A stretch of DNA of 64,000 bases from Myxococcales bacterium (GTDB taxonomy: Bacteria > Myxococcota_A > Polyangia > Polyangiales > Polyangiaceae), in assembly GCA_025359105.1 (NCBI GenBank), contig JANYHK010000019.1, forward strand, positions 1-64,000, written 5' to 3'. Shown here in pieces: positions 37,643-46,202 of this stretch; position 1 is the stretch's first letter, and each line of letters starts with the position of its first letter. Under the pieces are notes generated by a model. The model did not search any database and was not told where the DNA came from. It was given only the letters and a program-made list of their open reading frames with translations. The translations under genes and the position numbers were made by a program.

Positions 37643-38503
37643 TCAGCGACGCGTGAAGGCGACGGCGCGCGCGAAATCGAACCGCACCTCGCCCGACTCG
37701 AGCCCGCGCGCCCGAAACGCCTCCCGGTGGAGCCGGTGAAGGCTGAGCGTGCCTTCGTCGATCGTGCCGAGCGCCGCGCTGGGGAGCGTCGCGCGTCCGG
37801 TGTCCGTGTAGAGGCAACGCGTCACCGGTGTGCCGGCGTCGCGCGACGCGACGTCGACGTACACGAGGTCCAAGCCGGTGCCGCGCTCCCAGGTCAGGTC
37901 GACCGCCACGCCGGGGACGAGCAGCACGGCCGCGCGCCCGTCCTGGCTCGCGACGCGGAGGTCTGCCGGCTCGGCGGGTGCGGTCGCGTTCACCTCGAGG
38001 GCGTCGACTTCCGCGGTGCCAGTGCTCCGAAGGGTGTAGCGCGCCTGCGGGAAGAGCGCGCTCTCCCCGCGCCCCGTGTACACGACGCCGCTCACGAGAT
38101 CGGCCACGTCGGGCAGCTGGCGCGCCGCGAGCGCCGTCTTCACGCCGTTCGCTTCGAGGGAGATGCCGCCCACGTCTGCGAGCTTTACCGCGCGGGCCGG
38201 CGCGTCACCCAAGCCGCGGCCCACCTGGGCGCACGCGCCGAGGGCCGGGAACTCCACCGCGGCCCCGATCATCCGGAGCGCCTGCTCGTCCACGACGCCC
38301 GATCGCATCTGCACGAAGCGCGCGATGGCCTCGGCGCGCGTGCCCTCACCGGGGCCGCTCGTGCGCTCCACGACGACGATGGCGGCGGCCGGGCTCGTCG
38401 CCTCCGCGTCGGCAGTCTCGGAGGAGGCCGCGACGGGCGCGGAGCAGCCGACGAGCAGCGCGAGGGCGGAGACGGTGCCGAAGCTGAGGAGGGACAGGCG
38501 CAT
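37643..38503 (-). CDS. Lipoprotein, unknown function
   Basis: A 286-residue lipoprotein from ATG 38503 with lipobox LVGC near residue 20. The mature part is mixed alpha/beta with no cysteines beyond two, and short strands throughout its C-terminal half (RYTLRSTGTAEVDALEVN). No motif or family is recognised. It is flanked by leftward envelope genes but separated from each by 70-85 bp, so an operon is uncertain. Confidence 0.82.
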   Translation of the reverse strand: MRLSLLSFGTVSALALLVGCSAPVAASSETADAEATSPAAAIVVVERTSGPGEGTRAEAIARFVQMRSGVVDEQALRMIGAAVEFPALGACAQVGRGLGDAPARAVKLADVGGISLEANGVKTALAARQLPDVADLVSGVVYTGRGESALFPQARYTLRSTGTAEVDALEVNATAPAEPADLRVASQDGRAAVLLVPGVAVDLTWERGTGLDLVYVDVASRDAGTPVTRCLYTDTGRATLPSAALGTIDEGTLSLHRLHREAFRARGLESGEVRFDFARAVAFTRR

Positions 38504-38588
38504 CAGTCGTTCCACGTAGGTTAACTGGGCCCGGAAGCGCTCGCAACCCTCTTTCCGTGATTTCAATAAGTTGCGACCCAACGAAAGC

Positions 38589-39413
38589 CTAGAACGTCCA
38601 CCACAGGGCGCTCGCCGGGGACAGCGAGACACCGCCGATGGCCACGTGGGTGTCGTTGTACTCGCCCGTCGCCGACTGGTACGCGACGTTCAACTCGAGG
38701 GCGACGTGAACGTGCCGAAACCCGGTGCCGACGCCGATGAGCCCGCCGCCGTAGAAGCGCGTGGCGGCGAGATGAATGGGGGGCGTGCCGATCGAGACGC
38801 TCTTCGGCTCGCTGGTGAGGCTCTCGATCTCGTCGCGCTCGAAACCGGCGCGCGCGCCGGCCCACGCTTCATAGAGTCCCGCGTCGCTGCGCCAGCCGAC
38901 GAGGAGCGGAACGTCGGCCCCGAAACCGTGCAGCGCAGAGAGCTCGACGTTCGGGAGCGGCGAGCCCTGCTGGCGCCCGTAGAACGTGCCGGTGAGGCCC
39001 GCGCCGATCGAGAGCGCCACGCTCCCCGACTCGAACGAGCGACGCAGGTCGATGCGCGCGCCCCGTCCCGTGTACGCGATGCCCCCCTCGGCGTGACCGC
39101 CGACACCCACGCGCGCGCCGACGAATGGCGCGAGGCCCGGCGCGACTGCCGCCGTGACGAGCGCGCCCTTCGCGTAGGCGGGGTTCGATCCGGGCGTTCC
39201 CGGCACGTCGAGGTTCCGCGCCGCCTGATCGCGCGCGCGCCGGACGTCTTCGGCGATCGAACCGACGGCAACGTTTGCGCTGACGCCGCCCGCCGCGCGG
39301 ATGACTCCGGCCTCGAGCGTGTGCGCAGGGTGCAGCAGCGGCGAGCCGCCCGCGCAGGCGGTGGTGAGACCCCCGAGCGCCGCGAGCGCCGCGAGGCCGA
39401 GCGCGCGCGTCAT
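38589..39413 (-). CDS. Outer-membrane beta-barrel-like lipoprotein
   Basis: A 274-residue protein with lipobox TTAC, then an Ala-rich helix and about ten amphipathic beta strands rich in Gly and aromatic residues (GARVGVGGHAEGGIAYTG, GRGARIDLRRSF). It ends in Trp-Trp-Thr-Phe, the terminal aromatic expected by the BAM complex. I read it as a small outer-membrane barrel with an N-terminal lipid anchor. It lies 12 bp after the ferredoxin stop. Ligand unknown. Confidence 0.83.
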   Translation of the reverse strand: MTRALGLAALAALGGLTTACAGGSPLLHPAHTLEAGVIRAAGGVSANVAVGSIAEDVRRARDQAARNLDVPGTPGSNPAYAKGALVTAAVAPGLAPFVGARVGVGGHAEGGIAYTGRGARIDLRRSFESGSVALSIGAGLTGTFYGRQQGSPLPNVELSALHGFGADVPLLVGWRSDAGLYEAWAGARAGFERDEIESLTSEPKSVSIGTPPIHLAATRFYGGGLIGVGTGFRHVHVALELNVAYQSATGEYNDTHVAIGGVSLSPASALWWTF

Positions 39414-39424
39414 GCGTGCGACCG

Positions 39425-39730
39425 CTACTTCCGGAAACGCGACGGGTACTCGTTCACGCCGGCGCGTTTCTGAAGCTCGGGGTCGTCCGGGTGGAGCTTG
39501 AGGGCGCGCTCGATGAGCGCCTTCTCCTCTTCCGTGTGTCCGGGGTCAGGCAAGCAGCACTCGACGGGGCACACCGCCTGGCAGGCCTCGTGGTCGTAGA
39601 AACCGACGCACTCCGTGCAGAGCTCGGGGTCAATGAGGTAGATCTCGTCTCCCTCGCTGATCGCCTCGTTGGGGCACTCGGGCTCGCAAGCTCCGCAGTT
39701 GATGCAGTCTGCCGTGATGTAGGTCGCCAT
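39425..39730 (-). CDS. 2[4Fe-4S] ferredoxin, YfhL/Alvin type
   Basis: A 101-residue ferredoxin. The first cluster is bound by CINCGACEPEC (Cys 9, 12, 15, 19). The second half has Cys 38 and 41, an eight-residue insert, then Cys 50, 54 and 58/59, as in the Allochromatium-vinosum/YfhL subgroup. These carry low-potential electrons in the cytoplasm. The C-terminal 40 residues are a helical extension typical of the subgroup. ATG 39730 is unambiguous. Confidence 0.95.
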   Translation of the reverse strand: MATYITADCINCGACEPECPNEAISEGDEIYLIDPELCTECVGFYDHEACQAVCPVECCLPDPGHTEEEKALIERALKLHPDDPELQKRAGVNEYPSRFRK

Positions 39731-39820
39731 GATCGTTTGCGCTGCGCAACCTAGGGGTCAAGTGCGGTGATGTCAAACGGGTTTCAGTGGGACGAACCTG
39801 GTGCTAGGGTCCGCCGCCGC

Positions 39821-40423
39821 ATGCCCCGCGTGCTCCTTCTTTGCTTGCTGATCGTGTCGTCCGGCTGGGCGATGGGGTGCACCCCGTCCATCGGCGACAA
39901 GTGCGTTTTGTCCACGGATTGCTCGATTCGCGGCGATCGCCTCTGCGACACCGCCGAGCCCGGGGGCTATTGCACCATCTTCGGTTGCCGCGGCAATCTC
40001 TGCCCGGACGAGGCCGCGTGCGTCCTCTTCCACCCGGCCGTCCAGGGCTGCGGCTACAACGATAGGCAGAGCTCGCGAACGGGGCGGACGTTCTGCATGG
40101 CCCAGTGCCATTCGGACTCGGACTGCCGGGGGGGGTACATCTGCGCGGACCCCCGCAAGACGCCGTGGAGCGCCGTCATCCTCGACGACGACCAGACCCA
40201 GAAAGTCTGCATCGTCACGCCCGACAACGGCGAGGCGGCGGTCGGCGGCGCGGCGACGCTCGCGAGCATGCCCGACGCCGCCGTCTGCCAGCCCGCCGCC
40301 CCCGATCTCGGCGCAGTGGACTCCGGCGCCGTCGACGCGGCCGCCGCGGACGCGGGCTCCGACGCCGGCACCGGCGACGCCGCCGCCGATGCGGGCATCG
40401 TGGACGCCGCCGGGGCCGGGTGA
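39821..40423 (+). CDS. Cys-rich lipoprotein preceding dppB-like gene
   Basis: A 200-residue lipoprotein from ATG 39821 (lipobox WAMGC; an earlier ATG at 39767 gives a basic, signal-incompatible start). About 16 cysteines lie in residues 28-140, including the EGF-like run CGYNDRQ and CHSDSDCRGGYICA. The C-terminal 60 residues are Ala/Asp linker with no further domain. Its stop overlaps the GTG of the permease gene (GTGA, 40420-40423), so it is coupled to the transporter and could be a substrate-capturing partner. Confidence 0.87.
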   Translation: MPRVLLLCLLIVSSGWAMGCTPSIGDKCVLSTDCSIRGDRLCDTAEPGGYCTIFGCRGNLCPDEAACVLFHPAVQGCGYNDRQSSRTGRTFCMAQCHSDSDCRGGYICADPRKTPWSAVILDDDQTQKVCIVTPDNGEAAVGGAATLASMPDAAVCQPAAPDLGAVDSGAVDAAAADAGSDAGTGDAAADAGIVDAAGAG

Positions 40424-41358
40424 TCCTCCGCGCGTCGCGCGCGGTCCTTGTGCGCGTCGCGGAGGCCGCGGCGGTCCTGCTCGTCCTCGCGTCGCTCGTC
40501 TTCTTCGCGATGCGGCTGTTGCCCGGCGATCCCGCCGCGCTCGTCCTCGGCGACCAGTCGGACGAGATCGAGCGCGCCGCGCTGCGCGCGAAGCTCGGGC
40601 TCGATCAGCCGCTTTGGTTGCAGTATGCACATTTCCTCCGCGGCCTGGCGACGCTCGATCTGGGCGAGTCCTTGCGCCGGCCCGGCGTCGCGGCCATGGG
40701 GCGCGTGCGTGACGCGCTCGGTCCGACGAGCGAGCTGGCGGGCCTCGCCGTCCTTTTCGGCGCGGTGCTCGGCGTCGGCGCGGCGCTCCTCGCTTCCGGC
40801 CCGTGGCTCGGCGAGCGCAGGCGCCACGTCGATCGTGTTCTCGTCGCCGTCGCGGCGACCCCGCTGCTCGCCTTCGCGCCGGTCGTGACGTACGCGCTGG
40901 CCGTGCGCGTACACGTCGTGCCGCTGCCCGGCGATCCCGACGCCGGCTTTGCCGGGCTCGCGTTCGCCAGCGCGCTCCTCGCCGTGCCGCTCGCCGCGCA
41001 GGTGGGGCGCGTGGGTCGCGCCGCGCTGGCCGACGTGGGCCGCGCGCAGTTCCTCAGCGTGGCGCGCGCGAAGGGCGCGACGAACCTGCGCGTCTGGGTC
41101 CTCCACGCGCTGCCACCGAGCGCGGGCCCCATCGTCACCGTCGTCGCCACGCAGCTGGGCGCGCTGCTCGGAGGCGCCGTCGTGCTCGAGCGCCTCTTCG
41201 AGCGCGCCGGTCTCGGCTCCTTGATGCTCGAGGCGTACGCGTCGCGCGATCTGCCGGTGCTCGAGGGCGCGGTCGTCGCGTCGGGCGGCCTCTTCGTGAT
41301 CACCCAGGGCATCGCCGCGCTCGTGCACGCGGCGATGGACCCGCGGGTGCGCGGGTGA
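40420..41358 (+). CDS. DppB-like ABC transporter permease
   Basis: A 312-residue permease of the dipeptide/nickel (DppB/OppB) class starting at GTG 40420. The N-terminus has the family block FFAMRLLPGDPAALVLGDQ, then about six membrane helices and the EAA-type coupling loop RAKGATNLRVWVLHALPPS. It forms a pair with the next gene, coupled by GTGA. No ATPase or solute-binding protein is encoded nearby, so these must be supplied from elsewhere. Confidence 0.93.
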   Translation: MILRASRAVLVRVAEAAAVLLVLASLVFFAMRLLPGDPAALVLGDQSDEIERAALRAKLGLDQPLWLQYAHFLRGLATLDLGESLRRPGVAAMGRVRDALGPTSELAGLAVLFGAVLGVGAALLASGPWLGERRRHVDRVLVAVAATPLLAFAPVVTYALAVRVHVVPLPGDPDAGFAGLAFASALLAVPLAAQVGRVGRAALADVGRAQFLSVARAKGATNLRVWVLHALPPSAGPIVTVVATQLGALLGGAVVLERLFERAGLGSLMLEAYASRDLPVLEGAVVASGGLFVITQGIAALVHAAMDPRVRG

Positions 41359-42134
41359 CAAAGCGTCTGCTCCGCCTCGTGCCGCTCGCGGTGTTGCTCC
41401 TCGTCGCCGCGGTCACGAGCGCGTGGGCCTCGCACGCGCCCGACCGCCTGGTGCTCGAGGACGCGTTCTGCCCGCCCAGCCTCGCGCGGCCGCTCGGCTG
41501 CGGCGAGGCGGGCGTCGATCTCACGTCCCTCCTCGGGCACGCGGTGCTCCGCGGCGCGCTCCTCGCGGTCACCGTCGCGCTCGTCGGGTTCGCGATCGGC
41601 ACGCCCCTCGGCGCGGCCTCGGCGATGGCGCGGGGTCGCCTCGAGCGCGCCGTGGAGCGCGCGTGCGATCTGGTCCAGGCGTTTCCCACGTTCCTGCTCG
41701 CGTTCGCCGTGCTGTCGGCGGTGCGCGCGCCGGGGCGAATGCACCTCGGCTTCGTCTTCGCGCTCACGGCGTGGGCACCCTTCGCTCGCCTCGCGCTCGC
41801 GCAGACCCGCGTGCTCCGCGACGCCGCCTTCGTGGAGGCGGCCTACGCCCTCGGCCTCGGCCGCACGGCCGTGCTCTTTCGTCACGTGGTGCCCAACCTG
41901 CTCGGCGTCGTCGCCGTGCAGCTCGGCGGCACCGCCGCCGCCGTCGTCGTCAGCGAGGCGGCGTTGTCGTTCCTGGGCTTCGGGCCGCGCGACGGTGTCT
42001 CGCTCGGCAGCGTCATGGACCAGGGCGTCGCCTCGATGCTCCGCGCGCCCCACGTCCTCGTCGCCGGGAGCCTGTCGGTGTTCTTCACGAGCGCCGCGAT
42101 GCTCGTCGCCGGGCGCGCCGCCGCGCGCGAGTGA
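41355..42134 (+). CDS. DppC-like ABC transporter permease
   Basis: A 259-residue DppC/OppC-class permease from GTG 41355. The EAA loop is AYALGLGRTAVLFRHVVPN and the end shows SEAALSFLGFGPRDGVSLG, a strong DppC signature. The N-terminal cytoplasmic domain seen in many DppC proteins is reduced. It pairs with the DppB-like protein; the likely cargo is peptides or a small metal complex. The HEAT gene begins 43 bp downstream. Confidence 0.93.
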   Translation: MTKRLLRLVPLAVLLLVAAVTSAWASHAPDRLVLEDAFCPPSLARPLGCGEAGVDLTSLLGHAVLRGALLAVTVALVGFAIGTPLGAASAMARGRLERAVERACDLVQAFPTFLLAFAVLSAVRAPGRMHLGFVFALTAWAPFARLALAQTRVLRDAAFVEAAYALGLGRTAVLFRHVVPNLLGVVAVQLGGTAAAVVVSEAALSFLGFGPRDGVSLGSVMDQGVASMLRAPHVLVAGSLSVFFTSAAMLVAGRAAARE

Positions 42135-42177
42135 GGCGCCCCGAGGTGCTCGGGTTTTCTGCTACTTCTTTCCGAGC

Positions 42178-43182
42178 ATGCTGCACCCGCCGCCGTTGCC
42201 GCGCACGCTCGAGGCGAGCCTGCGCGATCTGTCCAGCGACAAGCCCCACACGCGCGCCTCGTCCATCAAGGACCTGGCGCGCCACGCCACCGGCGACGAC
42301 GCGCTCCGGGCGCGCGCGCTCCCGCTCTTCGAGAAGGCGCTGAAGGACGACCACGCCGGTGTGCGGGGCGCGGCGGCGGTGGCGCTCGCCGACGTGAAGG
42401 GCGTCGAGGCGCTGCCGTCGCTCCTCGCCGCGGTCGAGGACGTGGACGGCTACGTGCGGCAGATGGCGCTCAACGCCCTCGGTGAGATCGGCGACGGCCG
42501 CGCGGCGGGGCGCCTCGAGCGAGCGCTCAGAGACGAGCGCCCCGAGGTCCGCTACCAGGCCGTCATCGCCTTCTCGCGCGTCGCCGTCGCCGAGGACGTC
42601 GCACCCGCGCTCCTCCAGGCGACGCGCGACGACGATCCGGCCATCCGATACATCGCGCTGCGTATCGCCGAGGATCAGCTCACGCGGGATGCGTCGTCGG
42701 CGCTCCACGTGCGGGCCAAGGCGATGCTCGAGGACGAGGCGCCCGAGGTGCGCCTCGTCGCCGCCATCTACCTGGCGAAAGCGGGCGACGACGCGGGACG
42801 CGCCCTGCTCCTCGACGTGGTTCGCGGCCAGCTCCCGCGTCGTCCGGAGGCCGAGGACGAACAAGAGGCGATCGAGGTCTCTGGCGCCCTCGGGATGAAG
42901 GAGGCCATCCCTTACTTGGAGCGGCGCGCGTGGGGCCTGCGTCGTTTCGTGCAAACTACATGCGTCTTCCAGGCCAAGGTGGCCCTCGCGCGAATGGGCA
43001 ACCCCCGCGCGATCGCGGAGATCGTCGGGGACCTCGACTCCGGCGATCGCGAGAAGCAGAACGCCGCGATCGTCGCGGCCGGCCGCGCGCGCATCGCCGA
43101 AGCGCGGCCGCGGATCGAAGCGCTCGCCGCAGGCCCCGCCGATCCCGAGCTGGTGCGCGAAGCGCTGGCGCTCCTCTCGTGA
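42178..43182 (+). CDS. HEAT-repeat protein
   Basis: A 334-residue soluble protein composed of about nine HEAT-like repeats (for example DDHAGVRGAAAVALADVKG, DVDGYVRQMALNALGEIGD). It has no signal peptide. HEAT scaffolds mediate protein-protein contacts; bacterial ones often serve phycobilin lyase-like or regulatory assembly roles, none of which is suggested here. ATG 42178 is clear. It follows the permeases at 43 bp and may belong to that transcript. Confidence 0.9.
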   Translation: MLHPPPLPRTLEASLRDLSSDKPHTRASSIKDLARHATGDDALRARALPLFEKALKDDHAGVRGAAAVALADVKGVEALPSLLAAVEDVDGYVRQMALNALGEIGDGRAAGRLERALRDERPEVRYQAVIAFSRVAVAEDVAPALLQATRDDDPAIRYIALRIAEDQLTRDASSALHVRAKAMLEDEAPEVRLVAAIYLAKAGDDAGRALLLDVVRGQLPRRPEAEDEQEAIEVSGALGMKEAIPYLERRAWGLRRFVQTTCVFQAKVALARMGNPRAIAEIVGDLDSGDREKQNAAIVAAGRARIAEARPRIEALAAGPADPELVREALALLS

Positions 43183-43239
43183 CGCTCGACCCGCATCGGT
43201 ACGGGGACCGCACCCACGGCACCAGGATGGCCCTGTAGA

Positions 43240-43737
43240 ATGCACATCGTGCGCCCCGCCCTCGTCACTCTCGCCCTCGTCGCGCTCGGGCTCTGGATGG
43301 GCGGCATGGTCGCGCTCGGAGCGATAGCCGCTCCCGTCGTCTTCGGGATGGTCCCCGCGCCGACGAGCGCCGACGCGATGACCGTCGTGTTTCGTCGCTT
43401 CGACAAGCTCGCCGTCGCGTGTGTCATCGTCGTCCTCGCGGTCGAAGCGGCGCTCGCCGCGCTCCGCGATCGCAAGATCGACCGAGCCGACCTGCTTCGC
43501 GGCGGCCTCGCCACCGCCGCCGCCGCCGCCGCCGTCTACGTCGCGGCGTTCGTCTCCCCCCGCATCGAGGCCCTCCATCGGGGCGGCGCGATCCGCGGCC
43601 TCGGATCCTCGGGCGCGGAGCTGAACGCGATTCACCAGGTCGCCGAGCGCGCCGGCAAAGCCGAGCTCCTGCTCGCGATCGGCGTGATCGCCCTCCACGT
43701 GGCTGCGCTTGTCCGCCACCATCAAAAACGCGATTGA
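43240..43737 (+). CDS. DUF4149-like membrane protein
   Basis: A 165-residue protein with four membrane helices (about 5-30, 55-75, 85-102, 140-158). The first carries LWMGGMVALGAIAAPVVF, the signature of DUF4149 (TMEM205-related) proteins. The function of the family is not established. Between this gene and the next (43738-44009) is 272 bp of non-coding DNA with moderately AT-rich stretches, presumably the promoter of the lipoprotein gene. Confidence 0.85.
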   Translation: MHIVRPALVTLALVALGLWMGGMVALGAIAAPVVFGMVPAPTSADAMTVVFRRFDKLAVACVIVVLAVEAALAALRDRKIDRADLLRGGLATAAAAAAVYVAAFVSPRIEALHRGGAIRGLGSSGAELNAIHQVAERAGKAELLLAIGVIALHVAALVRHHQKRD

Positions 43738-44009
43738 CGGTGGGGGTGCTGGCGGGTAGTTTGGCCGCGATTTCCGGGACTGGGGCGTTGTGGATCATCG
43801 ACCTGGCCGGCAGGCAACTAACGCGTCCGAGCGTCAGATGTCGAACGGTGGGTCAAATTTACCAAGGAAATCAGGCGATTCGCGTATGGCGCTGGTCTTG
43901 CTAAAATCGCTTAGTCGAGCACTCCTCGGCTGCCTTGGTCACGGGCTCGAGGCAAAGAAACCATTCATTGGCTTGCGGCGTGTGCCGCGCGGGCAGTAGG
44001 AGGCGGGTC

Positions 44010-44813
44010 ATGTCGTTGAAGAAGTTGATGACGGTCGTTGGTTGCGTGGGTTTCGTCAGCGCGATTGCCTTCGGTTGTTCGAGCACCACGACCAACAACA
44101 ACCCGACCGACGATGGCGGCGGCGCCGGGACCGACAGCGGTAAGAAGGACTCCGGCGGCGGCGGCGTCGATACCGGCGCGGGCGAAGGCGGCGGCGATCT
44201 CTGCACCCCCCCGGCGACGGTCACCTTCACGAAGACCTGGCGCGCGCCCCACGCCCACCAGAACGCCTGCACCCAGGCGAACATCGACCTCTTTCGCAAG
44301 GTGTGCCTCGGCCAGCAGAGCGACGGCGGCGCGGCTTGCAAGGCGTTCACCGGCACCGCGGCTGGCAAGGCCTGCGAGGAGTGCATCATCCCCAGCACCG
44401 GCACCGCCCTCGGCGCGCTGCTCGTGACCGGCGGCTTCGTCAGCCCGAACGTCGCCGGTTGCGTCGCCATCGCCCAGGGCACCGTCGCCGACGGCGCCGG
44501 CTGCGCGAGCGCGAGCCTCTTCCTGAGCGAGTGCCGCGCCGTGGCGTGCGGTGCGTGCTCGAAGGACCCGGCCACCACGACCGAGATGATCAACGCGTGC
44601 GACACGGCGGCCGACCAGGGCGCCTGCTCGAAGGAGTCGACCGCGGCGGGCTGCCTCGACGCGCTCCAGGACGCGGGCGGCGCGGCGGGCAACTGCCTCT
44701 CGGGCACCGACTTCGACTCGACCTACTCGGCGATCGTCCCGATCTTCTGCCTCTCCGACGGCTCGGGCGACGGCGGCACCGACGCGCCGGCCGACGCGGC
44801 CGACGGCGGCTGA
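44010..44813 (+). CDS. Cys-rich lipoprotein, member of a local paralogue pair
   Basis: A 267-residue lipoprotein from ATG 44010 with a strong AGGAGG (43998-44003) 6 bp upstream. Lipobox FGC near residue 23, Asp/Gly linker to about 60, then a domain of about 190 residues with 14 cysteines. It shares Trp-Arg, CxxADxFRxxCLG, CxxC, CVA and a final DxTYxxIxxxFCL with the protein at 45270-46046, so the two are tandem paralogues. Its C-terminus is Asp/Ala-rich. Function unknown; likely surface exposed. Confidence 0.87.
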   Translation: MSLKKLMTVVGCVGFVSAIAFGCSSTTTNNNPTDDGGGAGTDSGKKDSGGGGVDTGAGEGGGDLCTPPATVTFTKTWRAPHAHQNACTQANIDLFRKVCLGQQSDGGAACKAFTGTAAGKACEECIIPSTGTALGALLVTGGFVSPNVAGCVAIAQGTVADGAGCASASLFLSECRAVACGACSKDPATTTEMINACDTAADQGACSKESTAAGCLDALQDAGGAAGNCLSGTDFDSTYSAIVPIFCLSDGSGDGGTDAPADAADGG

Positions 44814-44842
44814 TTCGCACGCCTTCGCGTAATCGCACTGAA

Positions 44843-44890
44843 ACGACCGCGGGGCTGGTCCGAGAGGGCTTGGCCCCGCTCGTCGTTTTG
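44843..44890 (+). terminator. Intrinsic terminator candidate
   Basis: GCGGGGC (44849-44855) pairs with GCCCCGC (44873-44879), and ACGAC (44843-44847) with GTCGT (44882-44886), across a one-by-two internal loop. Four T residues (44886-44889) follow the stem. It lies 30 bp after the first paralogue's stop, in the right orientation. Confidence 0.6.
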
Positions 44891-44909
44891 GGCTAACGAG
44901 GTCCTCACC

Positions 44910-45110
44910 ATGCGTAAAGCCCTGCTCTTCGCGGCCATCTTCGGCGTCTTCGGTACGGGCTGCGGCGGCTGCCTCGACGACAAGAGCGCGCCATCGTCGA
45001 CGAACAAGGCACCAACGGTTGGCGCAACCGCCCGCAATGTCGGGAACATGCGCTTCGCCGTGGACGGCGGCGGTCCCGGTCTCTACGACCCCGCGGTCGG
45101 TGATCGGTGA
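44910..45110 (+). CDS. Small lipoprotein
   Basis: A 66-residue protein: a signal peptide of about 17 residues with lipobox GTGC, then a short mature peptide beginning Gly-Gly-Cys-Leu-Asp-Asp. A GAGG ribosome-binding site precedes ATG 44910. No family is recognised. It lies between the two Cys-rich paralogues and may be made as a minor partner of them. Confidence 0.7.
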   Translation: MRKALLFAAIFGVFGTGCGGCLDDKSAPSSTNKAPTVGATARNVGNMRFAVDGGGPGLYDPAVGDR

Positions 45111-45269
45111 GAGCGCCACTCGATAATGTGCTGAATTTACATAATAAATTGGCGTGAGAAGCTGCCCTCGCGCGGCGTGCTACGCTTTTGGTGTCGGGGC
45201 GCCGCTGTTCTGGCCCCGGCGGATTCCTCGTTCGCGAGGCGACAAGGCTTGAACTTCACGCTTTCCAGG

Positions 45270-46046
45270 ATGCTCACCCTCTCCGCTGCCGTCGGTGTCC
45301 TCGTGGCAGCCGTGGCGGGCGCGGGCTGCTCTTCGTCGACGTCGGCGTCGGACCGCGTCGGCGCGGGCGACGCTTCGTCGGGCGCTTCCAGCGGCGGCAG
45401 CTCGGGAAGTGGTAGCAGCAGCGGCGGCGACGCCAGCGGCTTGGACGGCGGCATCGCGAGCAGCTGCTTGCCGGCCGATGTCTCGACGTACAAGCCTGCG
45501 TGGCGCAAGTCCGCAAAGTTCTACCAGGGGGCATGCGCGCCCGCCGACCTCGACAAGTTCCGCGCGGGCTGCCTCGGGTCGGACGCCTCCGGGTGCGCGA
45601 AGGCGGTGAGCCCCGACTGCGCCAAGTGCATCGCCACCGACGAAGCGGCCGATATCTACGGTGCGGTCATCGTCCACAAGGGATGGGTCGAGCTCAACAT
45701 CCCTGGCTGCGTCGCCAACGGGATGGGCGATCCCACCGGGGTGCGCTGCGCCGGAGCGATGCAAGCGGTCGCCATGTGCGAGCTGGCCGCGTGCAGCGCG
45801 AACTGCCCGGTGACGAGCAACGCGACGTTGACCCTGCTCAGTGCGTGCCGCGCCGCCGCCGACAAGGGCCAGTGCAACCCGCTGTCGACCGACGCGAAGT
45901 GCGCGCAAGGGCTCACCGACGCCGGCCCCGTGGTCGACGCCTGCTTCTCCGGGACAACCTTCGCCGAGGCGTACGCGACCATCGCCGGGCTCTTCTGCCT
46001 GCCCAACCCGCAGCCGCCGCCGGTCGACTCCGGCACAAACGGCTGA
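45270..46046 (+). CDS. Cys-rich lipoprotein, second member of the paralogue pair
   Basis: A 258-residue lipoprotein. ATG 45270 starts a clean signal peptide with lipobox AGAGC; TTG 45249, seven codons earlier, is the alternative. After a Ser/Gly linker (about 25-65) comes a 190-residue Cys-rich domain sharing the pattern of 44010-44813: Trp-Arg-Lys, ACAPADLDKFRAGCLG, CAKC, GCVA and a C-terminal FCLP. Divergence is high, so the duplication is old. The 159 bp upstream are AT-rich for this genome (ATAATGTGCTGAATTTACAT region, 45124-45143) and probably carry the promoter. Confidence 0.86.
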   Translation: MLTLSAAVGVLVAAVAGAGCSSSTSASDRVGAGDASSGASSGGSSGSGSSSGGDASGLDGGIASSCLPADVSTYKPAWRKSAKFYQGACAPADLDKFRAGCLGSDASGCAKAVSPDCAKCIATDEAADIYGAVIVHKGWVELNIPGCVANGMGDPTGVRCAGAMQAVAMCELAACSANCPVTSNATLTLLSACRAAADKGQCNPLSTDAKCAQGLTDAGPVVDACFSGTTFAEAYATIAGLFCLPNPQPPPVDSGTNG

Positions 46047-46171
46047 GGAGGGCGGTGTTTTTCGTCGATCCCGGCGCGATGCCGGCGTCGGGCCTCGTCA
46101 ACGTAGAGGAACTACGTCTCCTCGGTCCTCCTTGGCCTCGCTTGGTTTCGACGAAAACCACCGCCCTCCTC
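46045..46171. repeat. 127-bp element bounded by 24-bp near-perfect inverted repeats
   Basis: Positions 46045-46068 and 46148-46171 are inverted copies with a single mismatch. The left arm overlaps the stop codon of the Cys-rich lipoprotein. The 79-bp interior holds smaller dyads (CGTAG...CTACG near 46100; CCGGC...GCCGG near 46075). No T-run follows the right arm. It could be a MITE-like element or a very long mRNA hairpin acting as a terminator or 3' stabiliser. Confidence 0.75.
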
Positions 46172-46202
46172 CTCGGTCTGCCGGTGTAGAAGGGGAGGGG
46201 CG

